64,000 nucleotides of DNA from NCBI RefSeq assembly GCF_040256395.1, contig NZ_CP158299.1, positions 2,633,501 through 2,697,500 of the forward strand, in the 5' to 3' direction. This document shows, piece after piece, positions 23,041-33,737 of the stretch. The position numbers and the translations under genes are program-made. The notes beneath the pieces are model-generated. The model was not told the DNA's origin and searched no databases. It saw nothing but the letters and a program-made list of their open reading frames with translations. Position 1 is the first letter of the stretch; every line of letters starts with the position of its first letter. The stretch is from Deinococcus sonorensis KR-87 (GTDB taxonomy: Bacteria > Deinococcota > Deinococci > Deinococcales > Deinococcaceae).

Positions 23041-24087
23041 ATGACTTCTGCGTCCCTGCTGTATGTGGGCAGCTACGCCACGGCGGAGCAGCCGGGCATT
23101 TCCGTCTTCCGTCACGACCCCGCCAGCGGGCAGCTGCAGCTGCTACACCAGCAGCGCGGTCTGCTCAACCCCTCGTACCTGGCGCTGCATCCACAGGGCC
23201 ATACCCTCTATGCGGCGAGCGAGACGGTGCTGGACAAGGACGGCCAGCCGGGGCAGGTGCTGGCGCTGCGGCTGTCGCCGGAGGGCCTGCCGCTGCACCC
23301 GCTGCCGGCCCAGGCGAGCGGCGGCGATTCACCCTGCCACCTGAGCGTGCATCCGTCCGGGCGGATGCTGTACGTGGCCAACTACGTTTCCGGCACGGTG
23401 GCGGCGCTGCCGCTGGCCGAGGACGGCACCCCTGGCCCCGCCGAGGTGCTGCATCAGCTGCAGGGCCAGGGGCCGGACCCGGAGCGGCAGGACGGGCCGC
23501 ACGCCCATGAAGTGCACCTGTCTCCGGACGGCCAGTGGCTGCTGGTGCCGGACCTGGGCAGCGACCGGGTGGTGATCTTCCGGCTGGACCCGGACGGCCG
23601 ACCCCACCTGCACGGCAGCGCGGCCATGCCGGAAGGCACCGGCCCGCGCCACCTCGCGTTCGCGCCGGACGGACAGACCTGTTATCTGGCCGGAGAGCTG
23701 GGCAACTCGCTGACGGTGTTCCGGTTCGCGGACGGACAGCTGCACCAGCAGCAGAACGTGTTGCTCTCCGACGACGCGCAGCCGGACTGGCTGCCGGCAG
23801 AGGTCCACAGCACCGCCGACGGGCGACACGTGCTGATGTCGGTGCGCGGCCCGGACACGCTCGCGGTGTTCTCGGTGCAGCCGGACGGGCACCTGCAACT
23901 GGAGGGGCACGTGCCGTGCGGCACCCACTGGCCGCGCCACTTCTGCTTCTCGCCGGACGGGCGGCAGGTGCTGGTGGCCGGTGAGCGGGGCGACACCGTC
24001 ACCCGCCTGGACTGGAACGGCAGCCAGCTGGGCCAGCCGCAGCCGCTCGCCCAGCTGGGCCAGCCCACCCACCTGCTGTTCGGTTAG
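23041..24087 (+). CDS. pgl: 6-phosphogluconolactonase, beta-propeller type
   Basis: A 348-residue seven-bladed propeller of the YbhE lactonase family. Repeats of the type 'LSPDG', 'FSPDGRQVL' and 'HPSGRMLYVANY' recur about every 45-50 residues, and 'HAHEVHLSPDG' holds the conserved His-Glu segment. The expected reaction is hydrolysis of 6-phosphogluconolactone to 6-phosphogluconate in the oxidative pentose phosphate pathway. TAAGGT lies seven bases before the ATG (leaderless style). The last four bases overlap the 3' end of the convergent OsmC gene. Confidence 0.93.
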   Translation: MTSASLLYVGSYATAEQPGISVFRHDPASGQLQLLHQQRGLLNPSYLALHPQGHTLYAASETVLDKDGQPGQVLALRLSPEGLPLHPLPAQASGGDSPCHLSVHPSGRMLYVANYVSGTVAALPLAEDGTPGPAEVLHQLQGQGPDPERQDGPHAHEVHLSPDGQWLLVPDLGSDRVVIFRLDPDGRPHLHGSAAMPEGTGPRHLAFAPDGQTCYLAGELGNSLTVFRFADGQLHQQQNVLLSDDAQPDWLPAEVHSTADGRHVLMSVRGPDTLAVFSVQPDGHLQLEGHVPCGTHWPRHFCFSPDGRQVLVAGERGDTVTRLDWNGSQLGQPQPLAQLGQPTHLLFG

Positions 24088-24506
24088 CCGGCGGCGACCT
24101 CGGCGGCCTGCTCCAGCACTGTCTCCACCACGATCTCGCTGTTGAGCGAGGCGGCCACCGAGCAGTACTTCTCGTGGCTGAGGTGGGCCGCCTTGCTCAG
24201 CTGCTCCTCGGTCACGCCCTTGCCCGACGCGATGTGCCGCACTGTGATGGTGGTGTAGCGGCGAGGATGCTCCTCGGCACGCTCGCCCTCCACCTCGATG
24301 CGGTAGGTCTGCAGCGGCGTGCGGCGCTTGTTCATCACCTGCACCACGTCGTAGGCGGTGCAGGTGGCCAGCGCCGAGAGCAGCGCCTCCATCGGCCCCA
24401 CGCCCAGCTTCAGCTCGCTGTTGTCGATGATCACCTGCTGCCCGGTCTCGTTCTGCGCCACATAGCGCTGCTCGCCCAGCCACGTGACATGCATGGTCTT
24501 CTTCAT
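24084..24506 (-). CDS. OsmC-family protein
   Basis: A 140-residue OsmC/Ohr-fold protein. The first conserved Cys lies in 'LLSALATCTAYDVV' and the second in 'SHEKYCSVAASL'. Members with this spacing reduce organic hydroperoxides or act as related thiol-dependent enzymes, usually as dimers. It looks closer to the YhfA/OsmC-like branch than to true Ohr. TACGCT lies six bases before the ATG. The role in oxidative-stress defence is inferred from the family. Confidence 0.92.
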   Translation of the reverse strand: MKKTMHVTWLGEQRYVAQNETGQQVIIDNSELKLGVGPMEALLSALATCTAYDVVQVMNKRRTPLQTYRIEVEGERAEEHPRRYTTITVRHIASGKGVTEEQLSKAAHLSHEKYCSVAASLNSEIVVETVLEQAAEVAAG

Positions 24507-24562
24507 GGACCCAGCGTACCGCCTGCCGGTGCCGGACGCAGCAGGTGCGGCACGTTTGCAGC

Positions 24563-25771
24563 CTAGTCCAGATCCAGCAGCGAGGTTTCCAGCAGCATGT
24601 CGTCCTGCGCCTCGTCATCCTCGTCGATGATCGGCAGCCGCACCCGGAAGGTGGCGCCGCCGCCCGGCGTGTCCAGCACCACGATGCTGCCCTGGTGCGC
24701 CTGCACCACCTGCTGGGCGATGGTGAGGCCCAGCCCGGCCGAGCCAGCCTCCTTGCCGCGGAAGAACTTGTCGAAGATGCGCGGCTTGATGTCGTCCGGG
24801 ATGCCCGGCCCATGGTCCACCACGTCCACATACACGTGATGGTCGTCCTGATGCGCGTCAATCCAGACCAGTGCCGGATCGTTGCAGACCCGCAGCGCGT
24901 TGCTCACTAGGTTGACGAACACCTGGTTGAGCCGCCCCGGATCCGCCACCACCTCCAGCGCGGGCGTGCGGACCCGGATGCTGTAATCGCGGCCCACCGC
25001 GCGCAGCAGCTCGCCCAGGTCCACGAAGTGCGGCTCGATGTTCTGCACCAGCTCGCCGCGCGTCAGCTGCAGCAGGTCGTTGACCAGGCGGGTCATGTTC
25101 TGGGCCACCCGCTGCGCGTCGCTGAGCGTCTGGCTGACCCCGATCTCGCGCTCCAGCCGCCGCAGGTAGCCGAGCAGCGCCGTGAGCGGCGTGCGCAGCT
25201 CGTGGCTGGTTTCCGCCAGGAAGGTCTTCTGCAGCGTCAGGGACTCGGCCAGCTGTTTGGCACTCTGTTCCAGCTGCACCCGCCGCTCCTCCGCAATGCG
25301 GTTGAGCTGCTCCACCTCCTCCACCCGCGCCTGCAGGCTGAGGTTCAGGCCGCGCACCTCCTCCTCGGCCTGCCGGCGCCGCTCGCGTTCGGCGGCCTCG
25401 GCCAGCGCCCGCCGAACGGCCGGGGCCAGCCGCTCCAGCCGCTGTTTGAGCACGTAGTCGGTCACGCCGCGCCGCAGCGTGTCCACCGCCACCTCCTCAC
25501 CCATCGCGCCGGTCACGATCACGAACGGCAGGTTCGGGGCGGTGGCGTGCGCCTCCTCGAAGGCGCTCAGACCGTCGTAGGTGGGCAGCGAGAAGTCCGA
25601 CAGGATCAGCTGCGGCTGAAAGTCGCGCAGGGCGGCCCGGAAGCCGGCCTCGTCCTCCACACGCAGCAGTTCCGGCTCCGGCAGCTGCTCTTCCAGCACG
25701 GCCCGCACCAGCTCATGGTCCAGCTCGCTGTCTTCCAGGTGCAGCACCCGCAGCGGCGCGTCGGGCATCAT
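24563..25771 (-). CDS. Receiver-domain histidine kinase (REC-HisKA-HATPase)
   Basis: A 402-residue soluble hybrid. The N-terminal receiver has phospho-acceptor Asp59 ('ILSDFSLPTYDG'). A coiled coil (about residues 120-185) leads to HisKA with His190 ('TSHELRTPL') and a C-terminal HATPase with N and G boxes ('NLVSNAL', 'GPGIPDD', 'SAGLGLTIAQQ'). The final residues are very acidic. There is no DNA-binding output and no membrane segment. It overlaps the upstream sensor kinase by four bases (ATGA), so the large kinase may phosphorylate this receiver and thereby control the second kinase (inference). No separate response regulator is adjacent. Confidence 0.93.
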   Translation of the reverse strand: MMPDAPLRVLHLEDSELDHELVRAVLEEQLPEPELLRVEDEAGFRAALRDFQPQLILSDFSLPTYDGLSAFEEAHATAPNLPFVIVTGAMGEEVAVDTLRRGVTDYVLKQRLERLAPAVRRALAEAAERERRRQAEEEVRGLNLSLQARVEEVEQLNRIAEERRVQLEQSAKQLAESLTLQKTFLAETSHELRTPLTALLGYLRRLEREIGVSQTLSDAQRVAQNMTRLVNDLLQLTRGELVQNIEPHFVDLGELLRAVGRDYSIRVRTPALEVVADPGRLNQVFVNLVSNALRVCNDPALVWIDAHQDDHHVYVDVVDHGPGIPDDIKPRIFDKFFRGKEAGSAGLGLTIAQQVVQAHQGSIVVLDTPGGGATFRVRLPIIDEDDEAQDDMLLETSLLDLD

Positions 25772-28700
25772 GCCATCACCTGCGCCAGTGGCAGCACTAC
25801 CGAGAAACGCGCGCCCGGACCGTCCGGGAGGTCCGACTCGGCCCAGACCCGCCCGCCGTGGCGCGCGACGATGCGCCGCACATTGGCCAGCCCGATGCCG
25901 GTGCCCTCAAACTCGTCGGCACGGTGCAGCCGCTGGAACACCCCGAACAGCTTGTCCACGTACTGCGGATCAAAACCGACCCCATTGTCACGAATGCTCA
26001 CGATTGTCTCTCCGGATTCAGTGTGTGCCCCGACCTCGATGACGGCCCGTTCGCGTGGGCGGGTGTATTTGAGGGCATTGGACAGCAGATTACTGTATAC
26101 CTGCCGGATCAGCGCCGGGTCCCCCATTACGGTTGGCAGCGGCCCGATGTGCCACTCCACCTTCCGGTCCTGCTGATCGGGGGCCAGCTCACGCACCACC
26201 ATCGCCACCACGCTGTCCAGCTCCACCGGCACCTGCCGCATCTCGGCGCGGGACGTGCGGGAGAACTCCAGCAGATCGTCGATCAGGACGTTCATGCGCG
26301 CCGCCGACTCGTTGATGATGTTCAGGTAGCGCTGGGCCTTGGCGCTCAGCCCGGCCCCGCCCGGCTGCTCGCTTTCCTTGCGCAGCAGGTCGGCAAAGCC
26401 GGTGATGTGGCGCAGCGGGGTGCGCAGGTCGTGCGACACGCTGTAGCTGAAGGCTTCCAGTTCGCGGTTGGCCGCGCCCAGCTCCGCGCTGCGGCTGGAC
26501 AGCTCGTCGGTGCGCTGCCGCACCCGTTCCTCCAGCGTGGCGTTCAGCTCCTGCACGCTTGCCCGGGCCTGCTCGGCGCTGGCGTACAGCCGCCGGTTCT
26601 CCAGCGCCGTCACCAGCCGGCTGGCCAGTTCCTGCCCCACCTCCAGGTCGCGGGCGCGCTCGGCGTGCTGGAAGCCCAGCGCCAGCACCCCCAGCGAGTC
26701 GCCGCCCTGCAGTGTCAGCGGCAGCAGCAGCCCGCTGAGCAGGCCCAGCGGCTCCATCTGCTCGCGGCGGAAGCGCTGCACCGTGCCGGTGCCCAGCTGC
26801 TGCTGCACGAACGGACCGATGCGTGACAGAGCGGGCACCCGCTCCAGCAGCTGAGCGTCGCGCACCTGGACCACCGGCTCGTGCATGTTCTCGGCCAGCC
26901 ACAGCGCGGCGGCGTCCGCGTAGGTGCTGGTCAGCAGCGTCAGCACCCGGCGCAGGTCGGCCTCGTCGGTGAGGCGCACGCTCAGCGCCTGACCCAGGTC
27001 CGCCAGCAGGCGGCTGGCCATCTCGCTGTACACCTGATCATCGATGTCCGTGCTGGTGCCCACCCACTCCAGTACCCGTCCCTGGGTACCGCGCACCGGC
27101 AGGCCGCGCGACACGAAGGTGCGGTAGTCGCCGGACGCGGAGCGCAGCCGGTGCTCCAGCTCGAAAGGGGTCTCGCTCTGGACGGCGGTCCGCCAGGTGT
27201 CCTGAAACCGCTCGCGGTCGGCCGGATGCACGTAAGGGGCCAGACTGCGCGTCCGCTGCTCCCCGCTGCCTTCGCCGCCCACATAGTCGGCCCAGCGCTG
27301 GTTGAGCAGGGTGATCACGCCCTGGGCATCGGTGAGCCACACGATCTGCGGCATGCTCTCCAGCACGCCCCGGTAGCGCTGCTCGCTGTCGCGCAGCGCC
27401 TGGGCCGAGCGCCGCCGCTCGCTGATGTCGCGGATCACCTCCAGCTGGCCCAGCAGGTCGCCCCGCTCGCTCAGCACCGGGTTGCGCTGCATCTCGCCGT
27501 AGAAAGTCTGTCCGCCCCGGCGCCGGAACAGGGTGGTCACCGTGTGTGGTCCCGGCTGGCGGTCCAGCTGCGCCAACAGCGCGTCGTCGCCGTGCAGTCC
27601 GGCCAGCGGGGCGCCCCGGATCTCGTGGGGCCGCAGCCCGAAGGAGCGCTCCAGCGCGTCGTTGGCAAACAGCACCTGCCCGGAGGGGTCCGCGAACACC
27701 GCTGTGTCCTGCATCGAGCGGAACACCGCCTCGAACTCGGCCCGGGAGCGTTCCAGCTCGGCGCGCGAGGCCACCAGCCGGCCATTCACCTCCTCGGCCT
27801 GCTGCCGCGCCCGCACCTGAGACTGGTTGGCCATCGCGGCCAGCAGCGCCACCGTAAATCCGGCCAGCAGCACCAGCCAGGGAGTGTTGGCGGCCTCGTC
27901 GCGTCCGAAGCCCGCAGGGGCAGAGAGCGTCAAGTCCCAGACCTGACCGGCAAAGGTCAGCTGATCAGTCAGCCGAAAGGGCGCGTTGGGCAGCGGCTCA
28001 CCGTACAGGTTCTGCCCGTTCGCCTGCACATGCAGCGAGAGCGGGGTGGTGCCCCCCCGACCGATGATGGTGGGCAGCAGATGGGTCAGCTGCAGCGGCG
28101 CATAAATGTAGCCGCTCACCGTTCCCCGGTCCACGATCGGCAGGTACAGCAGCAGCCCGCGCCGGTCCTGTTCGCCCGCCGCCATGTTCATCAGGGTCAC
28201 CCGGCCCGAGGCGCGCAGCTGCCGGGTGATGCGCGCCTGCTCCAGAGCGGCGCGGCGCACCGGTTCGCTGTACATGTCGTAGCCACGGGTCGCAGCGTTG
28301 ACCGACGGGGTGATGTACACCACCGGCACCACATACGGTTGGATGCTGGCCGGATGCAGCTGAAGCGGATGCGCCGGATCACTGGCCTGCTGCCGGCGCA
28401 CAAAGGCGTCCTTTTGCTCAGCCGGCACCAGCGGCGCGTAACCCACGCTGGACAGGCCCGGGTAGCGCTGCGGCAGGTTCAGGCCCGCCACGAAAGCCTC
28501 GAAGGTCGGCCGGCTCACCGGGCCGCTGGCCTGCCACATGGAACGGGTGGCGTTCAGGGCGTCGGAGATGCTGGCCAGCCGCTGGTTCAGCTCGCGCTCG
28601 TAGGCGACCACCTCGCGCTCGAAGCGCGTCTGCTGCTGCTCATGGACCAGCCGGGCCACCACCGCCGCCAGCACCGCGGTCAGCAGCAGCACCAGGGTCA

Positions 28701-28785
28701 GCACATACACAGGCGCCGCCGGCAGCAGCAGCAGGTGCAGCAGCCGCGCGCCCCGGCGGGGTGGCTGGCCCGGCGGGGTGTTCAC
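25768..28785 (-). CDS. Membrane CHASE-PAS-PAS-GAF sensor histidine kinase
   Basis: About 1005 residues. In order: TM1 (about 17-45), an extracellular CHASE-type sensor (about 60-270; 'YPGLSSVGYAPLVPAEQKDAF'), TM2 (about 300-325), two PAS domains (about 345-585; 'SMQDTAVFADPSGQVLFAND', then 'SMPQIVWLTDAQGVITLLNQR'), a GAF-like domain (about 600-740), coiled coil, HisKA ('SVSHDLRTPLRH', His near 780) and HATPase ('NLLSNALKY', 'GVGFDP', 'GTGIGLANV'). CHASE domains sense small extracellular ligands. The GTG start at 28783-28785 overlaps the aroE stop by four bases (GTGA); an ATG 20 codons upstream lies inside aroE. Confidence 0.93.
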   Translation of the reverse strand: MNTPPGQPPRRGARLLHLLLLPAAPVYVLTLVLLLTAVLAAVVARLVHEQQQTRFEREVVAYERELNQRLASISDALNATRSMWQASGPVSRPTFEAFVAGLNLPQRYPGLSSVGYAPLVPAEQKDAFVRRQQASDPAHPLQLHPASIQPYVVPVVYITPSVNAATRGYDMYSEPVRRAALEQARITRQLRASGRVTLMNMAAGEQDRRGLLLYLPIVDRGTVSGYIYAPLQLTHLLPTIIGRGGTTPLSLHVQANGQNLYGEPLPNAPFRLTDQLTFAGQVWDLTLSAPAGFGRDEAANTPWLVLLAGFTVALLAAMANQSQVRARQQAEEVNGRLVASRAELERSRAEFEAVFRSMQDTAVFADPSGQVLFANDALERSFGLRPHEIRGAPLAGLHGDDALLAQLDRQPGPHTVTTLFRRRGGQTFYGEMQRNPVLSERGDLLGQLEVIRDISERRRSAQALRDSEQRYRGVLESMPQIVWLTDAQGVITLLNQRWADYVGGEGSGEQRTRSLAPYVHPADRERFQDTWRTAVQSETPFELEHRLRSASGDYRTFVSRGLPVRGTQGRVLEWVGTSTDIDDQVYSEMASRLLADLGQALSVRLTDEADLRRVLTLLTSTYADAAALWLAENMHEPVVQVRDAQLLERVPALSRIGPFVQQQLGTGTVQRFRREQMEPLGLLSGLLLPLTLQGGDSLGVLALGFQHAERARDLEVGQELASRLVTALENRRLYASAEQARASVQELNATLEERVRQRTDELSSRSAELGAANRELEAFSYSVSHDLRTPLRHITGFADLLRKESEQPGGAGLSAKAQRYLNIINESAARMNVLIDDLLEFSRTSRAEMRQVPVELDSVVAMVVRELAPDQQDRKVEWHIGPLPTVMGDPALIRQVYSNLLSNALKYTRPRERAVIEVGAHTESGETIVSIRDNGVGFDPQYVDKLFGVFQRLHRADEFEGTGIGLANVRRIVARHGGRVWAESDLPDGPGARFSVVLPLAQVMA

Positions 28786-29606
28786 GCTCCCGGCACCTCC
28801 AGCGCGTCCAGAAAGACCTGCACTGGCACCGCCTGTCCGGTCCACAGCTCAAAGGCGAGCCGCGCCTGATGGGCCAGCATTCCGAGGCCGTTGACGGCAT
28901 GGAATCCGGCCGCCTCGGCGTCACGCATCAGCCGGGTCCGGGCGGGCTTATACACCATGTCGTAGACCAGCGCGCCGGGCGCCAGCCGGGGCAGGTCCGG
29001 CAGCGGCGTCTGCTCCGGGGCATCCAGCCCCGCGCTGCTCGCGTTGACGATCAGGCCGATGTCGGCCCAGGGCACAGCCTCGCGGCGGGCGGCAATGACC
29101 TGGAATTCGGCGCTGGGCGTCTGCCAGTCGGCGGCGAGTTCCTGAGCCTTCTGAAACGTCCGGTTCACGATGTACACCCGGCGTTCCTGGCCCCGCAGCG
29201 CATACACTGCCGCGCGGGCTGCCCCACCAGCCCCCAGCACGACCGCTGACGCGCCCGGCACGCCGCCCCCCGCTTCCCGCAGCGCCTCGATCAGGCCCGG
29301 AGCGTCGGTGTTGTCCCCGGTGAGGCGCCCATGCCTGTTGATGATGGTGTTCACGGCCCCGATGGTCCGGGCCGCCGGGCTCAGGTCGTCCAGCAGCGGC
29401 AGCACCGCTTCCTTGTGCGGCAGGCTCAGGTTGGCGCCCAGCACGTCGTCGGCGCGCAGCCCGGCCACCGCTCCGGCCAGCTCGGCAGGCGTCACCCGGC
29501 GCGCCTCATAGACGCCGTTCATCTGCACGCTCCGGAAGGCAGCATTGTGCATGGCCGGCGACCGCGAGTGGGCGGCTGGGTCTGCGAAAAGATAGGCCCG
29601 CTTCAC
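28782..29606 (-). CDS. aroE: Shikimate dehydrogenase
   Basis: A 274-residue AroE reducing 3-dehydroshikimate to shikimate with NADPH in aromatic amino-acid synthesis. The substrate motif 'DPAAHSRSPAMHNAAF', catalytic Lys in 'NLSLPHKEAVLPL', Asp in 'GDNTDAPG' and NADP motif 'VLGAGGAARAA' are all present. The GTG at 29604-29606 is chosen because TACACT lies six bases upstream and the SRS motif then falls at the usual distance. The frame continues upstream, but that part has no family similarity. It is translationally coupled to the sensor kinase that follows, an unusual neighbour for an aro gene. Confidence 0.95.
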   Translation of the reverse strand: MKRAYLFADPAAHSRSPAMHNAAFRSVQMNGVYEARRVTPAELAGAVAGLRADDVLGANLSLPHKEAVLPLLDDLSPAARTIGAVNTIINRHGRLTGDNTDAPGLIEALREAGGGVPGASAVVLGAGGAARAAVYALRGQERRVYIVNRTFQKAQELAADWQTPSAEFQVIAARREAVPWADIGLIVNASSAGLDAPEQTPLPDLPRLAPGALVYDMVYKPARTRLMRDAEAAGFHAVNGLGMLAHQARLAFELWTGQAVPVQVFLDALEVPGA

Positions 29607-29922
29607 TCCCGCAGTGTAGCTGGCATCCGTGGGAATCGGGACAGCAGGTGGGCGGGTGGGACGGCGGATCACGGCTGAGTTGAGCACCGCCCATGCCCGT
29701 GCGGGTGTGATGGGCCTGAGGCGGCATTCAGCGTGCCTGAAGCGTGCCCTGGCCGAGCGGCCCGAGGCGCATCAATGTGAACTGCCCCACGTCGGCCTGC
29801 GCCGCGCCGGATGAGAATGAGGACGTCCAAATGCGCGAAGCTACCTCCTCTCCCCCGGAACCAAGTCCGGGGGGGAGGCTGGCCTGTGGACGCGTGACAT
29901 CACCGGACAGTCTGGAGTCCTC
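29607..29922. other. Intergenic region between divergent aroE and phoH
   Basis: 316 bases without a convincing gene. The left edge carries the aroE -10 (TACACT on the minus strand, 29613-29618). A weak inverted repeat lies at 29689-29715 and a strong hairpin at 29847-29878. Short open frames here show no domain, Shine-Dalgarno or leader-peptide logic. Confidence 0.6.
29847..29878. repeat. 13-bp inverted repeat upstream of phoH
   Basis: Arms 29847-29859 and 29866-29878 pair over 13 positions with one T-G wobble and a six-base loop. There is no T-run on either strand within the next ten bases, so it is not a simple terminator. It lies 45 bases before the phoH start and could be in its 5' untranslated RNA, or be a copy of a dispersed small repeat. 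Confidence 0.6.
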
Positions 29923-30975
<1,053 letters not shown>

Positions 30976-30989
30976 GTTGCTCTGCCGTG

Positions 30990-31022
30990 AGGCCGGCGGG
31001 AATGTCCCGCCTGCCTTTTTTT
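30990..31022 (+). terminator. phoH terminator
   Basis: A 12-position stem with one C-T mismatch (30990-31001 with 31005-31016) is followed by seven T. It overlaps the stop codon of the convergent DinB-like gene. Confidence 0.9.
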
Positions 31023-31518
31023 ATGCCTGCTGGCGCTTCGTCTCGGTCAGCAGCCGCTTGAGCAGCTCCAGCTGACCCAGGTGGTAGCTGGTATGGTCAG
31101 CCACCAGCAACAGTTCGCACAGCAGCGTCTGCCCGTCACCGCCCTCCACCGGGGCGTGCAGGTCGCGGCCCGGATCGTCCATCAGGGCCAGCAGCGCCTC
31201 CAGATCAGCCTGTACCTGCTGCAGGCTCGCCTGCCAGCTGGACCGGTCGCCCGGCTGCTGGGCCGGCCAGTACTCGCGCGGCCACTCCGGTGCCCGGTAC
31301 GCCGCCCCCTCCCGCACGAAGTTCAGGATGTCGCGCTGGGTGAAGCGCAGGTGCTCCAGCAGCGCCCAGGCGGTGTAGGGCAGCCCCGGCAGCGTGGTGT
31401 TGATGCGGTCGAGCGGATAGCCCTGCGCCACACCCTCCAGCGTCAGGTGGGCCTGGGGCCGGGTCAGCAGCGCCCGCAGCTGGCGGCGCAGCGGATCGGT
31501 GGTAGCGGGACTGGTCAT
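31021..31518 (-). CDS. DinB-like metal-binding four-helix protein
   Basis: A 165-residue protein of the DinB/YfiT-like helical-bundle family. Segments fitting the fold include '[20 protein letters not shown]', with a His likely to be one metal ligand, and '[21 protein letters not shown]', whose HTSYHLGQ carries the two downstream His ligands. Bacterial members are metal-binding enzymes, some of them thiol transferases (for example bacillithiol transferases); the reaction here is unknown. The ATG at 31516-31518 is chosen; the longer frame is antisense to gluQ. It is divergent from gluQ, with 40 bases between starts. Confidence 0.85.
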   Translation of the reverse strand: MTSPATTDPLRRQLRALLTRPQAHLTLEGVAQGYPLDRINTTLPGLPYTAWALLEHLRFTQRDILNFVREGAAYRAPEWPREYWPAQQPGDRSSWQASLQQVQADLEALLALMDDPGRDLHAPVEGGDGQTLLCELLLVADHTSYHLGQLELLKRLLTETKRQQA

Positions 31519-31558
31519 GCCGACGAGCACACGCCGCGGCGAATGGTACCCTCGGGCC

Positions 31559-32437
31559 ATGCTGTTCCCTGCGCCGGTCGTGGGCCGCTTCGCGCCCAGC
31601 CCCACCGGACCGATGCACCTGGGCAACCTTCGAACGGCGCTGCTGGCGTGGCTGCACAGCCGGGCGCTGGGCGGCCGCCACCTTTTGCGCTTCGAGGATC
31701 TGGACACCGGCCGGGTGCGGCCGGGCGCCGAGCAGACTGCCCGCGACGACCTGAGGTGGCTGGGCCTGGACTGGGACCGGGAGGTCCGGCAGTCGGCGCG
31801 GCTGGCGCTGTACCGGGACGCGCTGGAGCGGCTGCCCACCTACCGCTGTACCTGCACCCGCCGCGAGATTCTGGAGTCGGCGGGCGCCCCGCACGGGCCG
31901 GAGCTGGTCTACCCCGGCACCTGCCGGAACGGGTGTCTTCCGGGCCGCCCCGGCGCGCTGCGGTGGCGGGTGCCGGACGAGACCGTGTGTGTGCGCGACC
32001 ACTGGACTGCGGAGACACTCTGCCAGCACCTGCCGACCGAGGTGGGCGACGTGGTGCTGCAGCGCAACGACGGGGTGTACGCCTACCACCTCGCGGTGGT
32101 GGTGGACGACGCCGAGATGGGCGTGACCGACGTGCTGCGTGGCGCGGACCTGTGGACCGCCACGCCCCGGCAGGTGGCGCTGCAGCGGGCGCTGGGCTGC
32201 CCGGAGCCGCGTTACTGGCATGTGCCGCTGATGACCGACTTCCAGGGCGAGCGGCTGGCCAAACGCGGCGGCGCGCCCAGCGTGCAGCAACTGCGAGCAG
32301 GTGGCGCCGCACCCGCAGCGGTCCGCACCACCCTGATCCGGTCGCTGGGCTGGGAGACTGATGAAACCGCCGATCTGGACGCGCTCCTCCGGCTGTACCG
32401 ACTGAAGGTGCTGGAACCCGCCGCGCTCCAAACTTAG
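31559..32437 (+). CDS. gluQ: Glutamyl-Q tRNA(Asp) synthetase
   Basis: A 292-residue truncated GluRS-like enzyme that glutamylates queuosine in tRNA(Asp). HLGN lies at residues 20-23 and a KMSKS-like 'RLAKRGG' follows further on. The zinc-binding segment 'CTCTRR...YPGTCRNGC' is present, and the anticodon-binding domain of true GluRS is absent, which sets the length. TACCCT lies six bases before the ATG at 31559. A 23-base palindrome overlaps its stop codon and lies in front of trpB. Confidence 0.94.
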   Translation: MLFPAPVVGRFAPSPTGPMHLGNLRTALLAWLHSRALGGRHLLRFEDLDTGRVRPGAEQTARDDLRWLGLDWDREVRQSARLALYRDALERLPTYRCTCTRREILESAGAPHGPELVYPGTCRNGCLPGRPGALRWRVPDETVCVRDHWTAETLCQHLPTEVGDVVLQRNDGVYAYHLAVVVDDAEMGVTDVLRGADLWTATPRQVALQRALGCPEPRYWHVPLMTDFQGERLAKRGGAPSVQQLRAGGAAPAAVRTTLIRSLGWETDETADLDALLRLYRLKVLEPAALQT

Positions 32438-32453
32438 ACAACTTGTCTAAGTT
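32431..32453. promoter_or_regulatory. 23-base palindrome upstream of trpBA, candidate operator
   Basis: Two perfectly complementary 11-base arms, AACTTAGACAA and TTGTCTAAGTT, are separated by one base. It begins within the end of gluQ and its centre lies about 51 bases before the trpB start. Its low GC and perfect symmetry fit a dimeric regulator site (MarR- or TetR-like in form). A role as gluQ terminator is less likely because the arms are AT-rich and no T-run follows. Confidence 0.65.
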
Positions 32454-32492
32454 TCTGTGCTGGCCTAACGACCGTTGGGGCTAGCCTGGGGT

Positions 32493-33733
<1,241 letters not shown>

Positions 33734-33737
<4 letters not shown>

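Noticed and set aside
32431..32453. gluQ terminator
   Set aside because: Low GC, a one- to three-base loop and no following T-run; a protein-binding palindrome fits better, although a weak terminator role is not excluded.
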